Assembly (NCBI GenBank): GCA_036365455.1
Contig: JAWQUS010000030.1
Location: forward strand, 8,618,001-8,682,000
Origin: Macrosoma leucophasiata
Taxonomy: Eukaryota; Arthropoda; Insecta; Lepidoptera; Hedylidae
DNA length: 64,000 bases
Reading direction: 5' to 3'
The notes beneath the pieces are model-generated. The model made no database searches. It was not told the origin of the DNA and saw nothing but the letters and a program-made list of their open reading frames with translations. Position 1 is the stretch's first letter. Each line of letters opens with the position of its first letter. Positions 1 through 11,900 of this stretch are shown piece by piece. Made by a program: the position numbers and the translations under genes.

Positions 1-640
1 CATGGCGAATATGGCAGGCGATGTCATTTTGACATAATTTCATTATTTAATTGTTTTGTTGATTAGATAGTATGTACTTGGAGAAAAGTAGTCATGTTTT
101 CTAAATACTATCGAAATCGATTTCATGTGTTAATACTAAGAACTTAATATTAATCGATTTCCAAAGTAGAGATTCATCGAAACTTCTTTAAATTGATCGC
201 ATTAGTTAGATACAGATAGCATTAGTTTTGTTTTATCTAAATTATCGGCTGTATCGCCGCCATGTTGAACATAGTTAAAAATGATAAAATCGTTTGAATT
301 AAATGTGGTTGTAACTGTAAAATAAATTAATTGTATTTTTTTCGGATTCTTCTTTAAATTACCCATTTTTTGAGGTAGTGTACAAACCAGAGCCGAGCTC
401 GCAACATCTCCTTTATGCGAATATTTTGCGAATATGTTCATCCGAAAAAATTAATAAGATGTCAATAACAAAGAAATTCTAGTTTCTTTTAATATTTTTA
501 CAAAATCACACAGACAGTTATCTGACGTTTAAAGCTATCAGCCAGGTAAAGATTTCTGATAACTTTTTTCTGTTTCGCCATCCAACTCTGATTATTTATT
601 ATTTCGAAGTTATAGCGTACCAGACGAGATTAGTACGAGA
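1..640. other. AT-rich sequence, nothing recognised
   Basis: AT-rich sequence with scattered short AATCGATTTC-like words. No open frame carries a recognisable protein, and no RNA gene or clear repeat end is visible. Confidence 0.5.
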
Positions 641-1815
641 ATAGACGAGATTAATACGACTCTCAAACAGCTCAAAAACAACAGGGCGCCGGGCGAAGAC
701 GGAATCACTGCTGAACTCCTGAAAGCGGGCGGAAGGCCAGTATTAGAAGCTCTTCAGTTGATGTTTAATTCCTTCATATCTGAGGGCAAACCGCCACACG
801 CGTGGCAGAAAAGTGTGGTGGCACTGTTCTTCAAAAAAGGTGACAATACCCTTCTTAAAAACTACAGGCCCATCGCACTTCTAAGTCACGTCTATAACCT
901 GTTTTCGAGAGTGATTACGAACCGTATATCTCGTAGACCCGACGATTTCCAGCCTCCCGAATAAGCCGGGTTCCGTAAAGGTTTTAGCACCATAGACCAC
1001 ACGCTGCGGCAGGTGTATGTGGACAGAAAACAAAAGAGTATAGCCACCAGCCCCTATGTCTAGCGTCTGTGGACTATGAGAAAGCCTTCGATTCGGTCGA
1101 GATTTGGCATGTACCACAGTCACTCCAGAGGTGCCAAGTCCACTACCGATACATCGAGGTGCTAAGGAGCCTGTACGAAAACGCCACTATGTCGGTTCGA
1201 CTTCAGGACCAGAACTCGAAACCTATCCAACTTCAGCGAGGTGTGAGACAGGGAGGTGTAATATCTCCGAAACTGTTCACAGCTGCATTGGAAGATGTCT
1301 TCAAGCTTCCGGACTGGAACGGACTCGGCATCAACATTTACGGCGAGTACATCTCCCACCTGCGATTTGCGGGTGATATCGTAGTCATGGCTGAGACTCT
1401 GGAAGACCTTGGCACAATGCTTAATGACCTCAGTAGGGCCTTCCAACGAGTGGGCCTTAAAATAAACATGGACAAGACGAAGATCATGACGAATTTCCTC
1501 GTTACGCTCACTCCTTTTATGGTCGAGGGTACTACTCTCGAAGTTTGACGATTATGTATACCTGGGACAAACGGTCCAGTTAGGGCGGCTCAACTTCGAA
1601 AAAGAGGTCGATCGCCGAATCCAACTGTGTGTGAGTGGCGACCGCGTACCCTAAGACGAATCGTAGGCAGGCCCTCTACGATGTGGACCGACGACCTGGT
1701 GAAGGTCGCGTGCAATCGCTGGATGAGGGCGGCCCAGGACCGTTCGTTATGGCATTCTTTGGGGAGGCCTTTGTTCAGCAGTGGACGTCTTTGGAAAATG
1801 TAACATGAGGCGGAC
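640..1815 (+). mobile_element. decayed RTE-type LINE fragment (reverse transcriptase)
   Basis: Three pieces of one reverse transcriptase can be read on the + strand, separated by frameshifts and stops. The first holds the APGEDGITAELL block and LLKNYRPIALLSHVY. The next holds VDYEKAFDSVE (motif A) and RQGGVISPKLF. After that comes LRFAGDIVVMAE, where the usual F/Y-A-D-D catalytic motif has become FAGD. From about 1620 the frame jumps to a C-terminal region ending near a WTSFG-like tail, so there is an internal deletion. The endonuclease is missing. The wording of the RT blocks matches RTE-clade LINEs common in Lepidoptera. It is a 5'-truncated, dead copy. Confidence 0.85.
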
Positions 1816-1929
1816 TTAATGCTAAGTACAATTCTATGCCAGTCAATATTCTTCTCTTAAACTTTAATCAGTCTTTACATTAATTTTCTACTATTTTGAA
1901 CTTCAAGTAATTCTTCTATATTCAACCAA

Positions 1930-1996
1930 GAATAATAATAAACAAAACAAAAAAGATAAATAGAGGTTATCTTTTTTGTTTTGTTTATTATTATTC
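1930..1996. repeat. perfect 29-bp-arm hairpin
   Basis: Arms 1930-1958 and 1968-1996 are exact reverse complements with a 9-base loop (AATAGAGGT). The arms are purine/pyrimidine biased. It lies just downstream of the RTE fragment and may be a small snap-back element. Confidence 0.85.
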
Positions 1997-2044
1997 TAAA
2001 ACATTTTTTACACATGTTCTTCTCCTAATGTAGTTTTTTTTATG

Positions 2045-3165
2045 TCAAAGGATTGACAGACAAGCAGACGGGCCACCTGATGGAAAGTGGTTACCGTCGC
2101 CTATGAACATTTGCAACATCAGGGGAGTTGCCAACGCGCTGCCAGCCCTCAGAAGCCAGAAGGACTCTTTTGACGCCTGTTTTGAAGAACCCCATATTGT
2201 AGCGCCGGGGGAACACCTCAGAGGGAAGTTCGTTCCACAATTTGCACGTTCTGGGCAGGAATGAACGCGCGAATCGGGCTGTTGAGCACTGCCAAGTGTC
2301 CAATCTGTGCGGGTGAAACTTCTCTCTTCGGCGGGTGGTACGATGAAGGAATGGAGACGATGGCACCAGATCGAACAGTTCATCAGAGCATTCACCATTG
2401 TAAAGGCGGTAGAAGATACATAGACAACCGATGTCTCTGCGCAGACTCAGATCTTCGAGTCGATCTGTGATTCCTGGGTCGTTGACGATTCGAATGGCAC
2501 GTTTTTGAATGGAGTCAAGGGGACCGAGCTGGTATTTAGGGGCTCCCGCCCAAAGATGAGAGCAGTATTCCAAATGGGGCCTCACTTGAGCTTTATATAG
2601 CTGTAGAAGTTGCCCCGGTGTGAAATACTGCCTCGCCTTGTTTAGCATGCCGAGCTTCTTGGATGCCAGCTTGGTCTTACCCTCTATATGACCCCGAAAC
2701 TGAACTTCATTCGAAATGTCAACACCCAGGATACCTACACTTTTACTAATGGTGAGTTGAGTGCTCTGAAACTGTGGCGCTACAATGAATGGGGATTTTT
2801 TTGCGGTAAACGCGCAGACTTGTGTCTTTGTGGGGTTGAACTGGATTAGATTTAGTCTTCCCCAATCAGAGACTCGCTCCAGAGAGTTCTCGACTTCAGA
2901 CACAAGTCTAGTTCTACTCTCCTCGATAAGCGCCCGAGAAGCATTTGCGCGGCTAGTATAGTGTGCATCTCCCGTACTGTCATCAGCATAACAATGATAG
3001 TTAAGGTTCTGTTCTAACATGTCATTGATATGTAGTAAGAAAAGTGTGGGAGATAACACAGAGCCCTGCGGTACACCAGCGTTTATTGGTAAAGTGTCAG
3101 AGCTTTGTCCATCGACTAGAACTTTGATGAAACGCTCTGACAGAAAGCTGGTTCTGACAGAAAAG
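2045..3165 (-). mobile_element. CR1-type LINE 3' fragment (reverse transcriptase C-half)
   Basis: On the - strand a single frame runs from about 3165 to 2091. It contains GVPQGSVLSPTLFLLHINDM (RT motif B), NYHCYADDSTG (motif C, catalytic YADD intact), the thumb region with LGMLNKARQYF, and the domain with HLEYCSHLWAGAPKYQLGPL. It then runs into a 3' tail (about 2045-2100) whose words (GACAAGCAG, GCCACCTGATGG, ACCGTCGCCTATG) resemble the 3' ends of many lepidopteran repeats. The 5' part (ORF1, endonuclease, palm N-half) is missing. Clade assignment (CR1/Rex-like) rests on motif wording only. Confidence 0.85.
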
Positions 3166-3479
3166 TTCTTACAAAAATATACTTCCTACTATGACAAAAA
3201 AAAATCATCTTTTAATGAAGTGAAAATATTAATATCAAACAAGATAATATTGCACTATTCAACTTTTTATACTATACGTAAATATTATTCCATAATATTT
3301 CACTAGAGAAAATCATTAAACTCACTCTAACCTCAAATTTTTCGTACTTCTGCTAACAATCTTTCGTAAAGTAAACACAACATTCATCGGCCTGGTTCGG
3401 ATCGGCTCGACAATGCTCGGGTAAACAAATGACAATGACAAATGCGTGCAAAATAAAGCCATAGACAAATGGCGCCAAA

Positions 3480-3578
3480 TTGGAAAGTGAATATTCGCAT
3501 TCGCATTCGCGAATATCAACGGCAGATATTCGCATTCGTATTCGCGAATATCTAAAAATTGATATTCGTTACATCACT
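3480..3578. repeat. hAT-like element end with ATTCG/GAATATC repeats
   Basis: Palindromic words ATTCGCATTCGCGAATATC repeat through this stretch and end at ACATCACTA, whose reverse complement TAGTGATGTAACG begins like hAT terminal repeats. No matching opposite end was found nearby, so this is a solo or truncated end. Confidence 0.4.
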
Positions 3579-3950
3579 AATACCTACCTATACCCACTAG
3601 GTTGCCTTTCAAAAATGGCCGGCAAGTATGTTTTTTTGGAAAAAAAAAATTTGTTTTTTAATAAAACATCGTCTACCTTACGACAATGTGTATAAACTCT
3701 GAAAAATCACGTCTGCTGTTACGCACTTTGCCGCCCCTACGTATTTTCGTTCCGCCCCGATAACTTTTTACGTCCATGACGTACATATCAAAACGGGAGC
3801 TAAATTAAATCAGCCGCAAATAAGAGTTGCTGGCTGTTAAAGATAAAATAATTTAATTAAAGATACATGCGGCCAAATTTTTATTTTTGGGTTTGCATCA
3901 TATCTGGTTGAACGAAACGATTCTACAGTGGGATCTTAACCTATAAAATA

Positions 3951-4235
3951 GGGTTACCATTTAGAACATTTAAAAGTCCTCACGAAAAGCCTGACAGTTC
4001 AAAAAAAGGCCGGACATTTTATTAGCAGATCAGATTATATCCGATAAGACGGTCAGATGCTTAATACAACCTTAAAAATACGAGATGAGTGGCAAGTTAA
4101 TAAAGATTAAAGACTTACCTATTTGATATGTAAGTTTTATTCCCTATATTTCATCCATCTAAATAAAAATTCGCACAAAGAATAGGTAGGTCTAGAAGAC
4201 TAGAAGTCCGGACTAATCCGGACGGATGGTAACCC
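3951..4235. mobile_element. MITE-like element with GGGTTACCAT ends
   Basis: GGGTTACCAT at the left and ATGGTAACCC at the right are exact inverted copies, each flanked by a TA dinucleotide. The 285-bp interior has no coding potential and includes CCGGAC words near the right end. This fits a small Tc1/mariner-like MITE, but the family is not known. Confidence 0.5.
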
Positions 4236-5290
4236 TAATCTCAAGTGATCTGCCATTCGATACCTGTTGTTAACGTCTTCTTTGCCATGACCACCAACAA
4301 ATGTCACTGTGTCAATCTTTATATAAGAGGCTTTTTTTCTCACGGTCAGCTGTATGTGACTGGCTTGCTATTTGTGGGTTACTAACTAACTGCACCAAAT
4401 AGTTTGATCATTCTAAGACCATCTTCAAAACTGGTAAAAAATGTTGTTTATAGCGAAGTACTGTCGTTACGTTATACTCACAGATACTCAATTATATCGG
4501 GGTTCAATTAAAAAACATATACCTAAACTAGATAACCAAAAACTAAAATACCCGAGGACGAAGTCGCGGACAAGAGATAGTGTTTGAATAAAAGTGGTTT
4601 TCTTAACGTGAACCCACGATAAGAAAGTTATCACAATTTAAACAGTGCGAAACGAACTAGTTCAGATAATATATGTAAACAAACTTTTACTTTGAAACTG
4701 ACTTTGTTAGTCAAAACACCATCGTCTCACGCAATACTTATGTTTAAGTAGGTACACAAACTTGCGAAGTTATCTAAATGTTCTAAGTATGTACTAACAA
4801 AAGCCCCGTTACGAGGCTGTGGTGTCTTCGCCGTCTCGTTTATTTTTGTATGTTTCTAAACAATAGAGCGATACTTCTCCGAGAGAGAGTTCAAGGAACT
4901 AGGAGCGAAGCCATCTTCTAATTACGCATTTGTTTAATTTGAACGTATTAGCTTCAAATATAAACTGTGGCTCACACGGACATCTAAATTGGGAATTGTT
5001 TGGGTACATAATTGGACAGTTATTTTAAAAATTGAGGTGGTACTTGACTTGACAAGCTGTAATTTATAAACACATCTCCTATTTAGGGTTCTGTAGTTCC
5101 AGATACCAATCCAAATACCTACTAGTTAAACCTTGTATTTGGAGCCCTGTATCTAAGAACTTGTACCTATAAATTACGTGAATTTGTTATTTATTTGATT
5201 GATTATTATTGAATTTGTACAATATCTACCACAGAAATTATCGTAAATACCTAGATAAATAAAAGCAACGTACCTATATCTAATGAAAAT
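4236..5290. other. non-coding, nothing firm recognised
   Basis: AT-rich sequence with no exon-like open frame. A short GACGAAGTCGCGGACA word near 4560 matches the 3' part of the dispersed repeats at 38.2 and 60.2 kb, so an old repeat remnant lies here. Confidence 0.4.
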
Positions 5291-5293
5291 ATT

Positions 5294-5563
5294 ATGTAAT
5301 GGAAGTGGCAAACAACCATGCAGTTCACATTGATGTTAAGTGACGACTGCAGCCTATAGACACCCACACAAAGACCAAGGTCAGATGCAGATGCGTTATA
5401 ACTCCTGAGGCCTAAAGTGTTATGCCGCTGTGCCGGAAATTACAGGGCCGTACATAACCACCTGACCGGAACACGATAATGCTGAACATTTATCGGCAAG
5501 TATATTAGGTAATGCGGTGGTGCCTACACCCGCGAGCTCCGTCACTGAAGCTCTACCACCAGT
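5294..5563 (-). repeat. dispersed lepidopteran repeat, family R (copy 1)
   Basis: Read on the - strand it begins ACTGGTGGTAGAGCTTC and ends near CTTGTTTGCCACTT followed by an A-rich tail. Very similar sequences occur at 9665, 13990, 15739, 27606, 42023, 50319, 53072, 53477 and 53618. The order and wording resemble the ubiquitous ACTGGTGGTAG repeat of moths and butterflies. It stops about 50 bp before the first visible ZC2HC1 exon. Confidence 0.8.
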
Positions 5564-5614
5564 AAAAAACAAATTACCTACATTTTTTACATAATACTTC
5601 TTCATTGATTCCAG

Positions 5615-5944
5615 GCAAACGGCAACAACAAGATCAATCGGCCAAGTCTTCGCGTTCGCCGTCTCCCGAATCGCCGGCGACTTCCCCGGCCAATGCAGAG
5701 TCGTTCCGGCCTCTAGAGAGGACTCCCCCGCCCACCCGCGTTGGGCCTCCCCCGTCGCCTCCAGTGCCCACTAGTCCAGTCGCCCCAGTCGCACCAGAGC
5801 CTTCGGCTCCCTTGCCTCTTCTACCATGTGCAGTCTGCGGCCGCACCTTCGTTCCCGAATCCCTCGCCAAACACGTGAAAATATGCGAAAAGATGACCGT
5901 GAAGAAAAGAAAAACCTTCGACTCCTCCCGACAACGGAGAGAAG
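5615..5944 (+). CDS. ZC2HC1A: ZC2HC1 exon: Pro/Ser-rich linker and first C2HC finger
   Basis: Acceptor GATTCCAG|GC and donor GAAG|GTAGAT. It enters in phase 1 and leaves in phase 1. It encodes a Pro/Ser-rich stretch, then finger [20 protein letters not shown] and the [15 protein letters not shown] linker. It is GC-rich compared with the surrounding intron. An ATG exon upstream is required and was not found. Confidence 0.9.
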
Positions 5945-8900
5945 GTAGATAAACAACTTCGATTGTCAAAATTGTAGGTTGTGGTATCGAATTGATTGGT
6001 GGTGGAATAGTGAATGCGATTTGGTGATGGCACTGCCATTTTTTATCGCGTGTGTTGTAGATAGTAATCATACAAGTTATTCAGAAACTGTACGGTCACG
6101 TTCTTACGCTCCGTTCCGAGTAAACTTTTATGTAACTTTACCTCTACGAAAGTGAAAATTCAAGGTTGTTACACATAAGAGCGGAACGGTCTATCCAAAT
6201 CTCAAACGCGATTATCTTATCAGCGTATTTTATCCGTGCGTGTACCACGCCCACGTTCATTTAGGCTCCACTACGTAATTGCCACCGTCAGGACGTAATA
6301 TTGAGATTGAAATATTCCATTCGGTGCAAAAAATAAACCTTTATTTTCCACTTGAACAAAAGTAATCGACATTTTTCACGTAATTCTGATAGTCACTCCA
6401 TATCTGCAATCAGATTCTTTTCAAAGTTAAGATCTTATTATGATATATTTTACGGCTACTTTCATAACTATCGTATTGTCTACTTGTCTAAGAGATTAGA
6501 TTATTACCCTTATTGGTTTTAAACCGACAGGTCCAGTGTAGATAAAATGTTTTGTGCAAGAACTACCAATTCGTTACACAGAGAGTCTTGAGTCAATGAA
6601 TATGGTTATTGCCTACATTCACGTAGAGCGAAAGTTTATAGATAACTTTGCGTAGTTATTTTTTACTGTATTATCAATAACGTTATTTATGTACCGCCTT
6701 TCGTAACAATCGAATCTTTATGAGCATTATTTTATTTAGTAGGTTTTAATGTTAAATTCCTTTTTTTGTGGGTAAGAAGCGCTGACCACGACGTACCGTG
6801 ATAATTCCGGTGAGTTGGTAAACTATGTCGCTATCACAATAAACGGCTAGCATTGAATGTGAATGTTGTACTAACACTCGTTCCGTGAGTCTTGATTAGT
6901 TTTAAGGCATATTAGCACGACATATCATACAACTATAAAAAAGCATAAGATTGCTAAGCATAAATAAGAGTACCATTATAACATAAAATATCATGTTAAC
7001 ATCGAAAATGTCTGATAACATTCCATGCTTACAGAAATAGGTCTGAAAAAATAGGATAACATACCTAATCGATTTAAATGAAAGATAAAGTGTTGTGACT
7101 GTGAATGATGCCGGATTTCATCGTTTTATAGGTTTGCTACATACATACCATAAATAGTCTTTACCTTTCATAGAGTTGTCATTATTTGTCTCTATTCATG
7201 AGAGCTAGAACTTCAACTACTGAATGATTGAGATGTAGAGACCATGGAATTAATTACTTTTTCCTGAGATGTTTGGTTAATAAGGAATAGTCCAAGAGTA
7301 TCTATATATCTACCTACTTATTAGTAGGGATACTAACCAAGATATGTTGGTTTCAAAAGTTATCTAGTGCATAGTGCATTTGCATTAAGGCTTCGAGTGT
7401 GGGTGGATCTGGGAGATGCGTTCATTTACTACCGAAAGTATTACATGCAAATTAAGAATACCTATTTCGTAAAAAGTCCTTCGCTATTCACAGCAAAATG
7501 CTCAAACAGTTAACAATATTGACTTGGTTGAGGTGAGGCTATATTTGCAGATCGATACCGATAAAGGCTCGTTTACATTTCGGTTGACCTCAGTTTCTTA
7601 GGAGAGCATTCATAGAATCTATTGTTCTTTCGGCATGACTTCCGCCGGCACATTTTTAATCGTATCTGAGCTCTATAAATAGGTGCCCACTTCTTATAGG
7701 TATGTTTACATTTACTTTCGTAAGTAATACTAACGGCGTCTAAAAACATCTACCCAGACGTGTGATGACGTGTCTTGTCCCTTAGACCTTTAAGTGTCTA
7801 TATGAAAATGGTGGTCGTTACTTGTCACAATATCTGACCAAGTCGTCAGTGTTCTAACTAATGAATAAATAAAAAATATAGATAGATACCTATACATTCA
7901 CAAGATAAAAGCTGCATAAATATATGGTGAGGAATTTGGGTTTATACAAATGAATACCACTTTCCTTTTAATTTATCATTTATTCATGTGTAAAAATATG
8001 GCATCATATACCTACAGACAGTATACAGTGCCTCTTAGAACACGTGGTTCAAGGTCTTATAGTAATTATGACGCCTGATGAGGACATGTAGGCTCAACTC
8101 ACACCTAACATATAAAACGTATGATAATCTTGTATTGCGTTCACAAATAACCGAGCGAATATTTGCATAATTTGTTTGTCTTTGTGCGAGTGTGTCGTAT
8201 TAAGTTTGGTAACAGACGCCCACGATTGCACGATTGTATACCCATCGAAATCTAACAATCACCTGTGAATCATGTGAGTTTGAATCACTGGATGCATGTT
8301 TTGTTTTAGTCTAGTGTTGTTCGAAGTAATGAGTGTTTATTTGTTCTACATAAGGATGGCATAACGTTTGTGATGTGTTTTTACGAGAATAAGACCATTA
8401 AAATTTATCCTAGAATGTTGGTAAGTGATCTGTAGTAATTAAGACACGTTTTATAAAAGTTAGACCATTGGGGCCACTAAGAAGGCTTACAGCAAAATAG
8501 GATTTGTTATTGGATCTTGAGTACCTATTGACTCGACACAACTACATGCTACATTTCTACTGCAACACAGCTGTATTAAATACTTCTTTTGTGTCTAGCG
8601 GTATTGAAGACGAACTTTGCAAGTCAATAGGAGTAGGTACAAGAGAAATAGTAGTACCTATATCCTCTAAATAACATGTACACTGTAAGTAGGCTACCAA
8701 ATAGGATGTGTTTCAGTTAGAAAGTTCTTATGAATCTTTGAAATTGTGTGCCTTTACCTCCACAGGTGAGTCTATTTCAATGAAAAAAAAATCAATGAAA
8801 ATTATGTCTATTTTTCATGGCAATTTTAAAAGCGATAGAAATGTGTGAAAATGAATAATTAGATGGTATTGCCGAAGCACAACAGCCACAGATATTATTT

Positions 8901-11900
8901 GAGACCACAGTAACGTTACGCCCCTTAGGTAAATTTGGTAATTTCTGACGCATTGGACCTAAAATGTGAGATACGATTGTGTATCTCACATTTACCTACA
9001 TACAGAGATTAGATTATATTATGTATATTCTCGTCAAGTCCCGTACAGGGTAGCCAGTGCGAGGAGTACCAAATTCCTGGACTTTATACACTTACTTGCT
9101 TCTTCCACATTTTATGATTATATAGGACTTCAATTACCGCGACTGTAATCGAATAGAGAGAAAAATATAAACGTACGTACAAAAAAATATAATGTAAATA
9201 CATTTTATTTATAAGTACCTGCTTACCGTAATAAGTAATCTGAGACGTTGCATTTTTAAATCATTTAACAAAGGCCAATTGATTTTCAAGATTTTCGAAC
9301 TGAAGATCAGTTTGTTTCTTTAATGTTGATGAAATCGCTACGTTTCCAGGCACGGATCTAGAACAATACTTGCCAAAGAATTTCGGTCTTCCAGAAAACA
9401 GTCCGTTCCTCGAGAAGAGCCCGCCGAACACTGCCAAGACGACCATCAAGCCCAAGACACATTCAGTCAGGAGTGCTATTATGAAGGTAAGCGATATCAT
9501 TGATTTTTTACATTGATTCTTCCTCACTTTCTCTTGAAACAAACGGTTTAGTGCTAAAACAACTCGGAGACTAAACAAAAATTGGATTGATTTTTGATTT
9601 AGAGATTCCTACTTGCGTCTTAGTAATTTGGTAATACGCCTGATGAATTATTAAAATATGTACCTACTGGTGGTGGGGTCCACCACCGCATTACCTAATC
9701 TAGCTGCTGTCAAATTAGATGGTAATGTATAGCCCCGTAATAACTATCATTACAACTTAAACTTCAGGGGTGGCAAGTGTGGCAACACAACCTTCGGCTT
9801 TTGTTTACAATGTTTATGTACGTATGTATAGACTGCAGTATTTACTTACCATCAATCTGAAGTGCATGTTAGTTTACCACCATCATTAAGTACATCAAAG
9901 AAAATTAAAAGGTTCACCTATTTTTTTTACAAGGGACTTAAAAAAGGACCTAGCCAAGAAATCGAGTGTTTGTATGCATTTGAATACCTACGTACCGACT
10001 ACCGACTGATCACCTAACCTATAGGTGGTCTATGAACCTACCTAAACTACCACTTTGGGGAATGCAGGTGTGATGTAATGATTCCCTAAACTTCAAACCT
10101 CACTTTGGGACGACACTCAAGCTGGAAAGCGTCGCGAGCGACCTCGTAAAATCAGCAACACGATACCGCAGTCCTCATAAAATATTAGTACGGCGACCAC
10201 GGTGTCGTCGACTTTAGTAGAGCGACGTAGCGTCGCCTTTATATATTTATTTTATGTCAAAAGTGGAAAGCAAGGCTACAGTTCATAGGTAAGAAACCTT
10301 ATCAACTTCTACAATTTCTATAACTAAAGTTCTTCAATAGATTCACAGAATTATGAACTCTAATTTCAATTTGACGACCCGGTTAGTCTAGCGGTGTGTG
10401 ATGACCGTTTGATTCGAAGGGTCGCGGGTTCGATCCCCGCACCGGGACAAATATTTGTATGGCCTACAGATATTTGTTTCGGGTCTGGGTGTTTGTGTAT
10501 GTGTTGTATGTGTACAACGGCACCCATGACACAGGTTTATACCTAATGTGGGCTGTGAGTGTAAGCGTATTTTATTTAATTTTGTGAAGCATTGCCGTGC
10601 CTGAGACTTACAATTTAACTTAAGAGGGCAGTCTGCGAGCTTGGGAATTTATTTTTGAACGCATACATAGAACTTTTCTACTCACACAAATACATCACGC
10701 AGTATAGTATACGTACGCTAGGAAGTGACAAGAACTGACATAATTACCGTATCCATCGCCCGCTTACCTCGGTAGAATGTTTAAGAACGTTACAAAAACA
10801 CGCAATATATTGGGCCATAGTTTATCGCAACCTTTTTAAGGTGCGGTCTTAGTGTAAGCGTTATGTGTGTATTAATTTAATAATTCTGTGAGATTTAGGA
10901 AATGTTATGCATATATTTTTTTCTTAATGCTATTGAACCTGATTAGAATGAAACTACATAAAATTATTTCATCTATTATTAATATAAAATATTGGTCAAT
11001 TGCAATCATTCTGAAGCAAAATTTTTATGTAACATTTGCGTACCGCTAATGTAGTTGTTTTGATTTTACCACACTATTCTTTCTAAATTTATTACTTCAG
11101 TAATGACCCGTTAGTCTCTTATAAAACTGCAAATTCATCTTTTAAAACACGTGACATGATTCTCTCTTCATCTCCCGAGAAAAAGTCTTTTATTTAATTT
11201 TCATTTATTTTTACAATTTTAGGGTAACTAACAGCTATTTACAGAGATAAATAAACCTGTAGATACATGTAACTGAGAGTTACAGATATGAACCACATAT
11301 AAGATTAGAAGTAGGTATTCGAATCGGTTATTCATAATTTTGCAATAGTAGAATAAAGAATAACTCAATATACAAAGGAGCCGTCCCAAAAATGTATGGA
11401 GCTTGGGAATGCACCTTATACAATATTGAGAGAAGAAGCTTATAATCATTTTCCGCTATTCAAATCGTTTATTATACCTTCAATTAATTTTCTTAAGTAT
11501 ATTTCAAAAACAAGAATGTCATAGTAGCAATATGATGATATTTCGTTGTCATATAAAAATTACATAAAACAAATATTTCCGACAAAAAAACAACTATTCA
11601 AATAATTTTGTGTGTATTTTTCTGTTTTTATATAGTGAGTGTACAAGGCGCGGGTCCAACATGGAACTTATCCTTTTCTTAGCTAAGGTATTGAATAAGC
11701 AAGAAGCTCTTATGATAAATGAGTTCTGCCTATAGCTTTCATCTTAGTGTAGATTTTCATGTGCTCAGTAATCCGATGTAGGTACTTCATATACACCGGA
11801 GTGGCATCTACGGAAACCAAATTGTTCGTTTGCGATCAGGCGACGCACCTACTCGTGCAAAGTCTCTGGTTGAGATTCACAGATCGCACTTTACTTTGAG

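Noticed and set aside
5634..6071. 145-aa ORF on the - strand
   Set aside because: Shadow of the GC-rich ZC2HC1 exon on the opposite strand.
10376..10448. tRNA gene
   Set aside because: A and B boxes are present but the anticodon arm is not, and the sequence continues into a typical SINE body.
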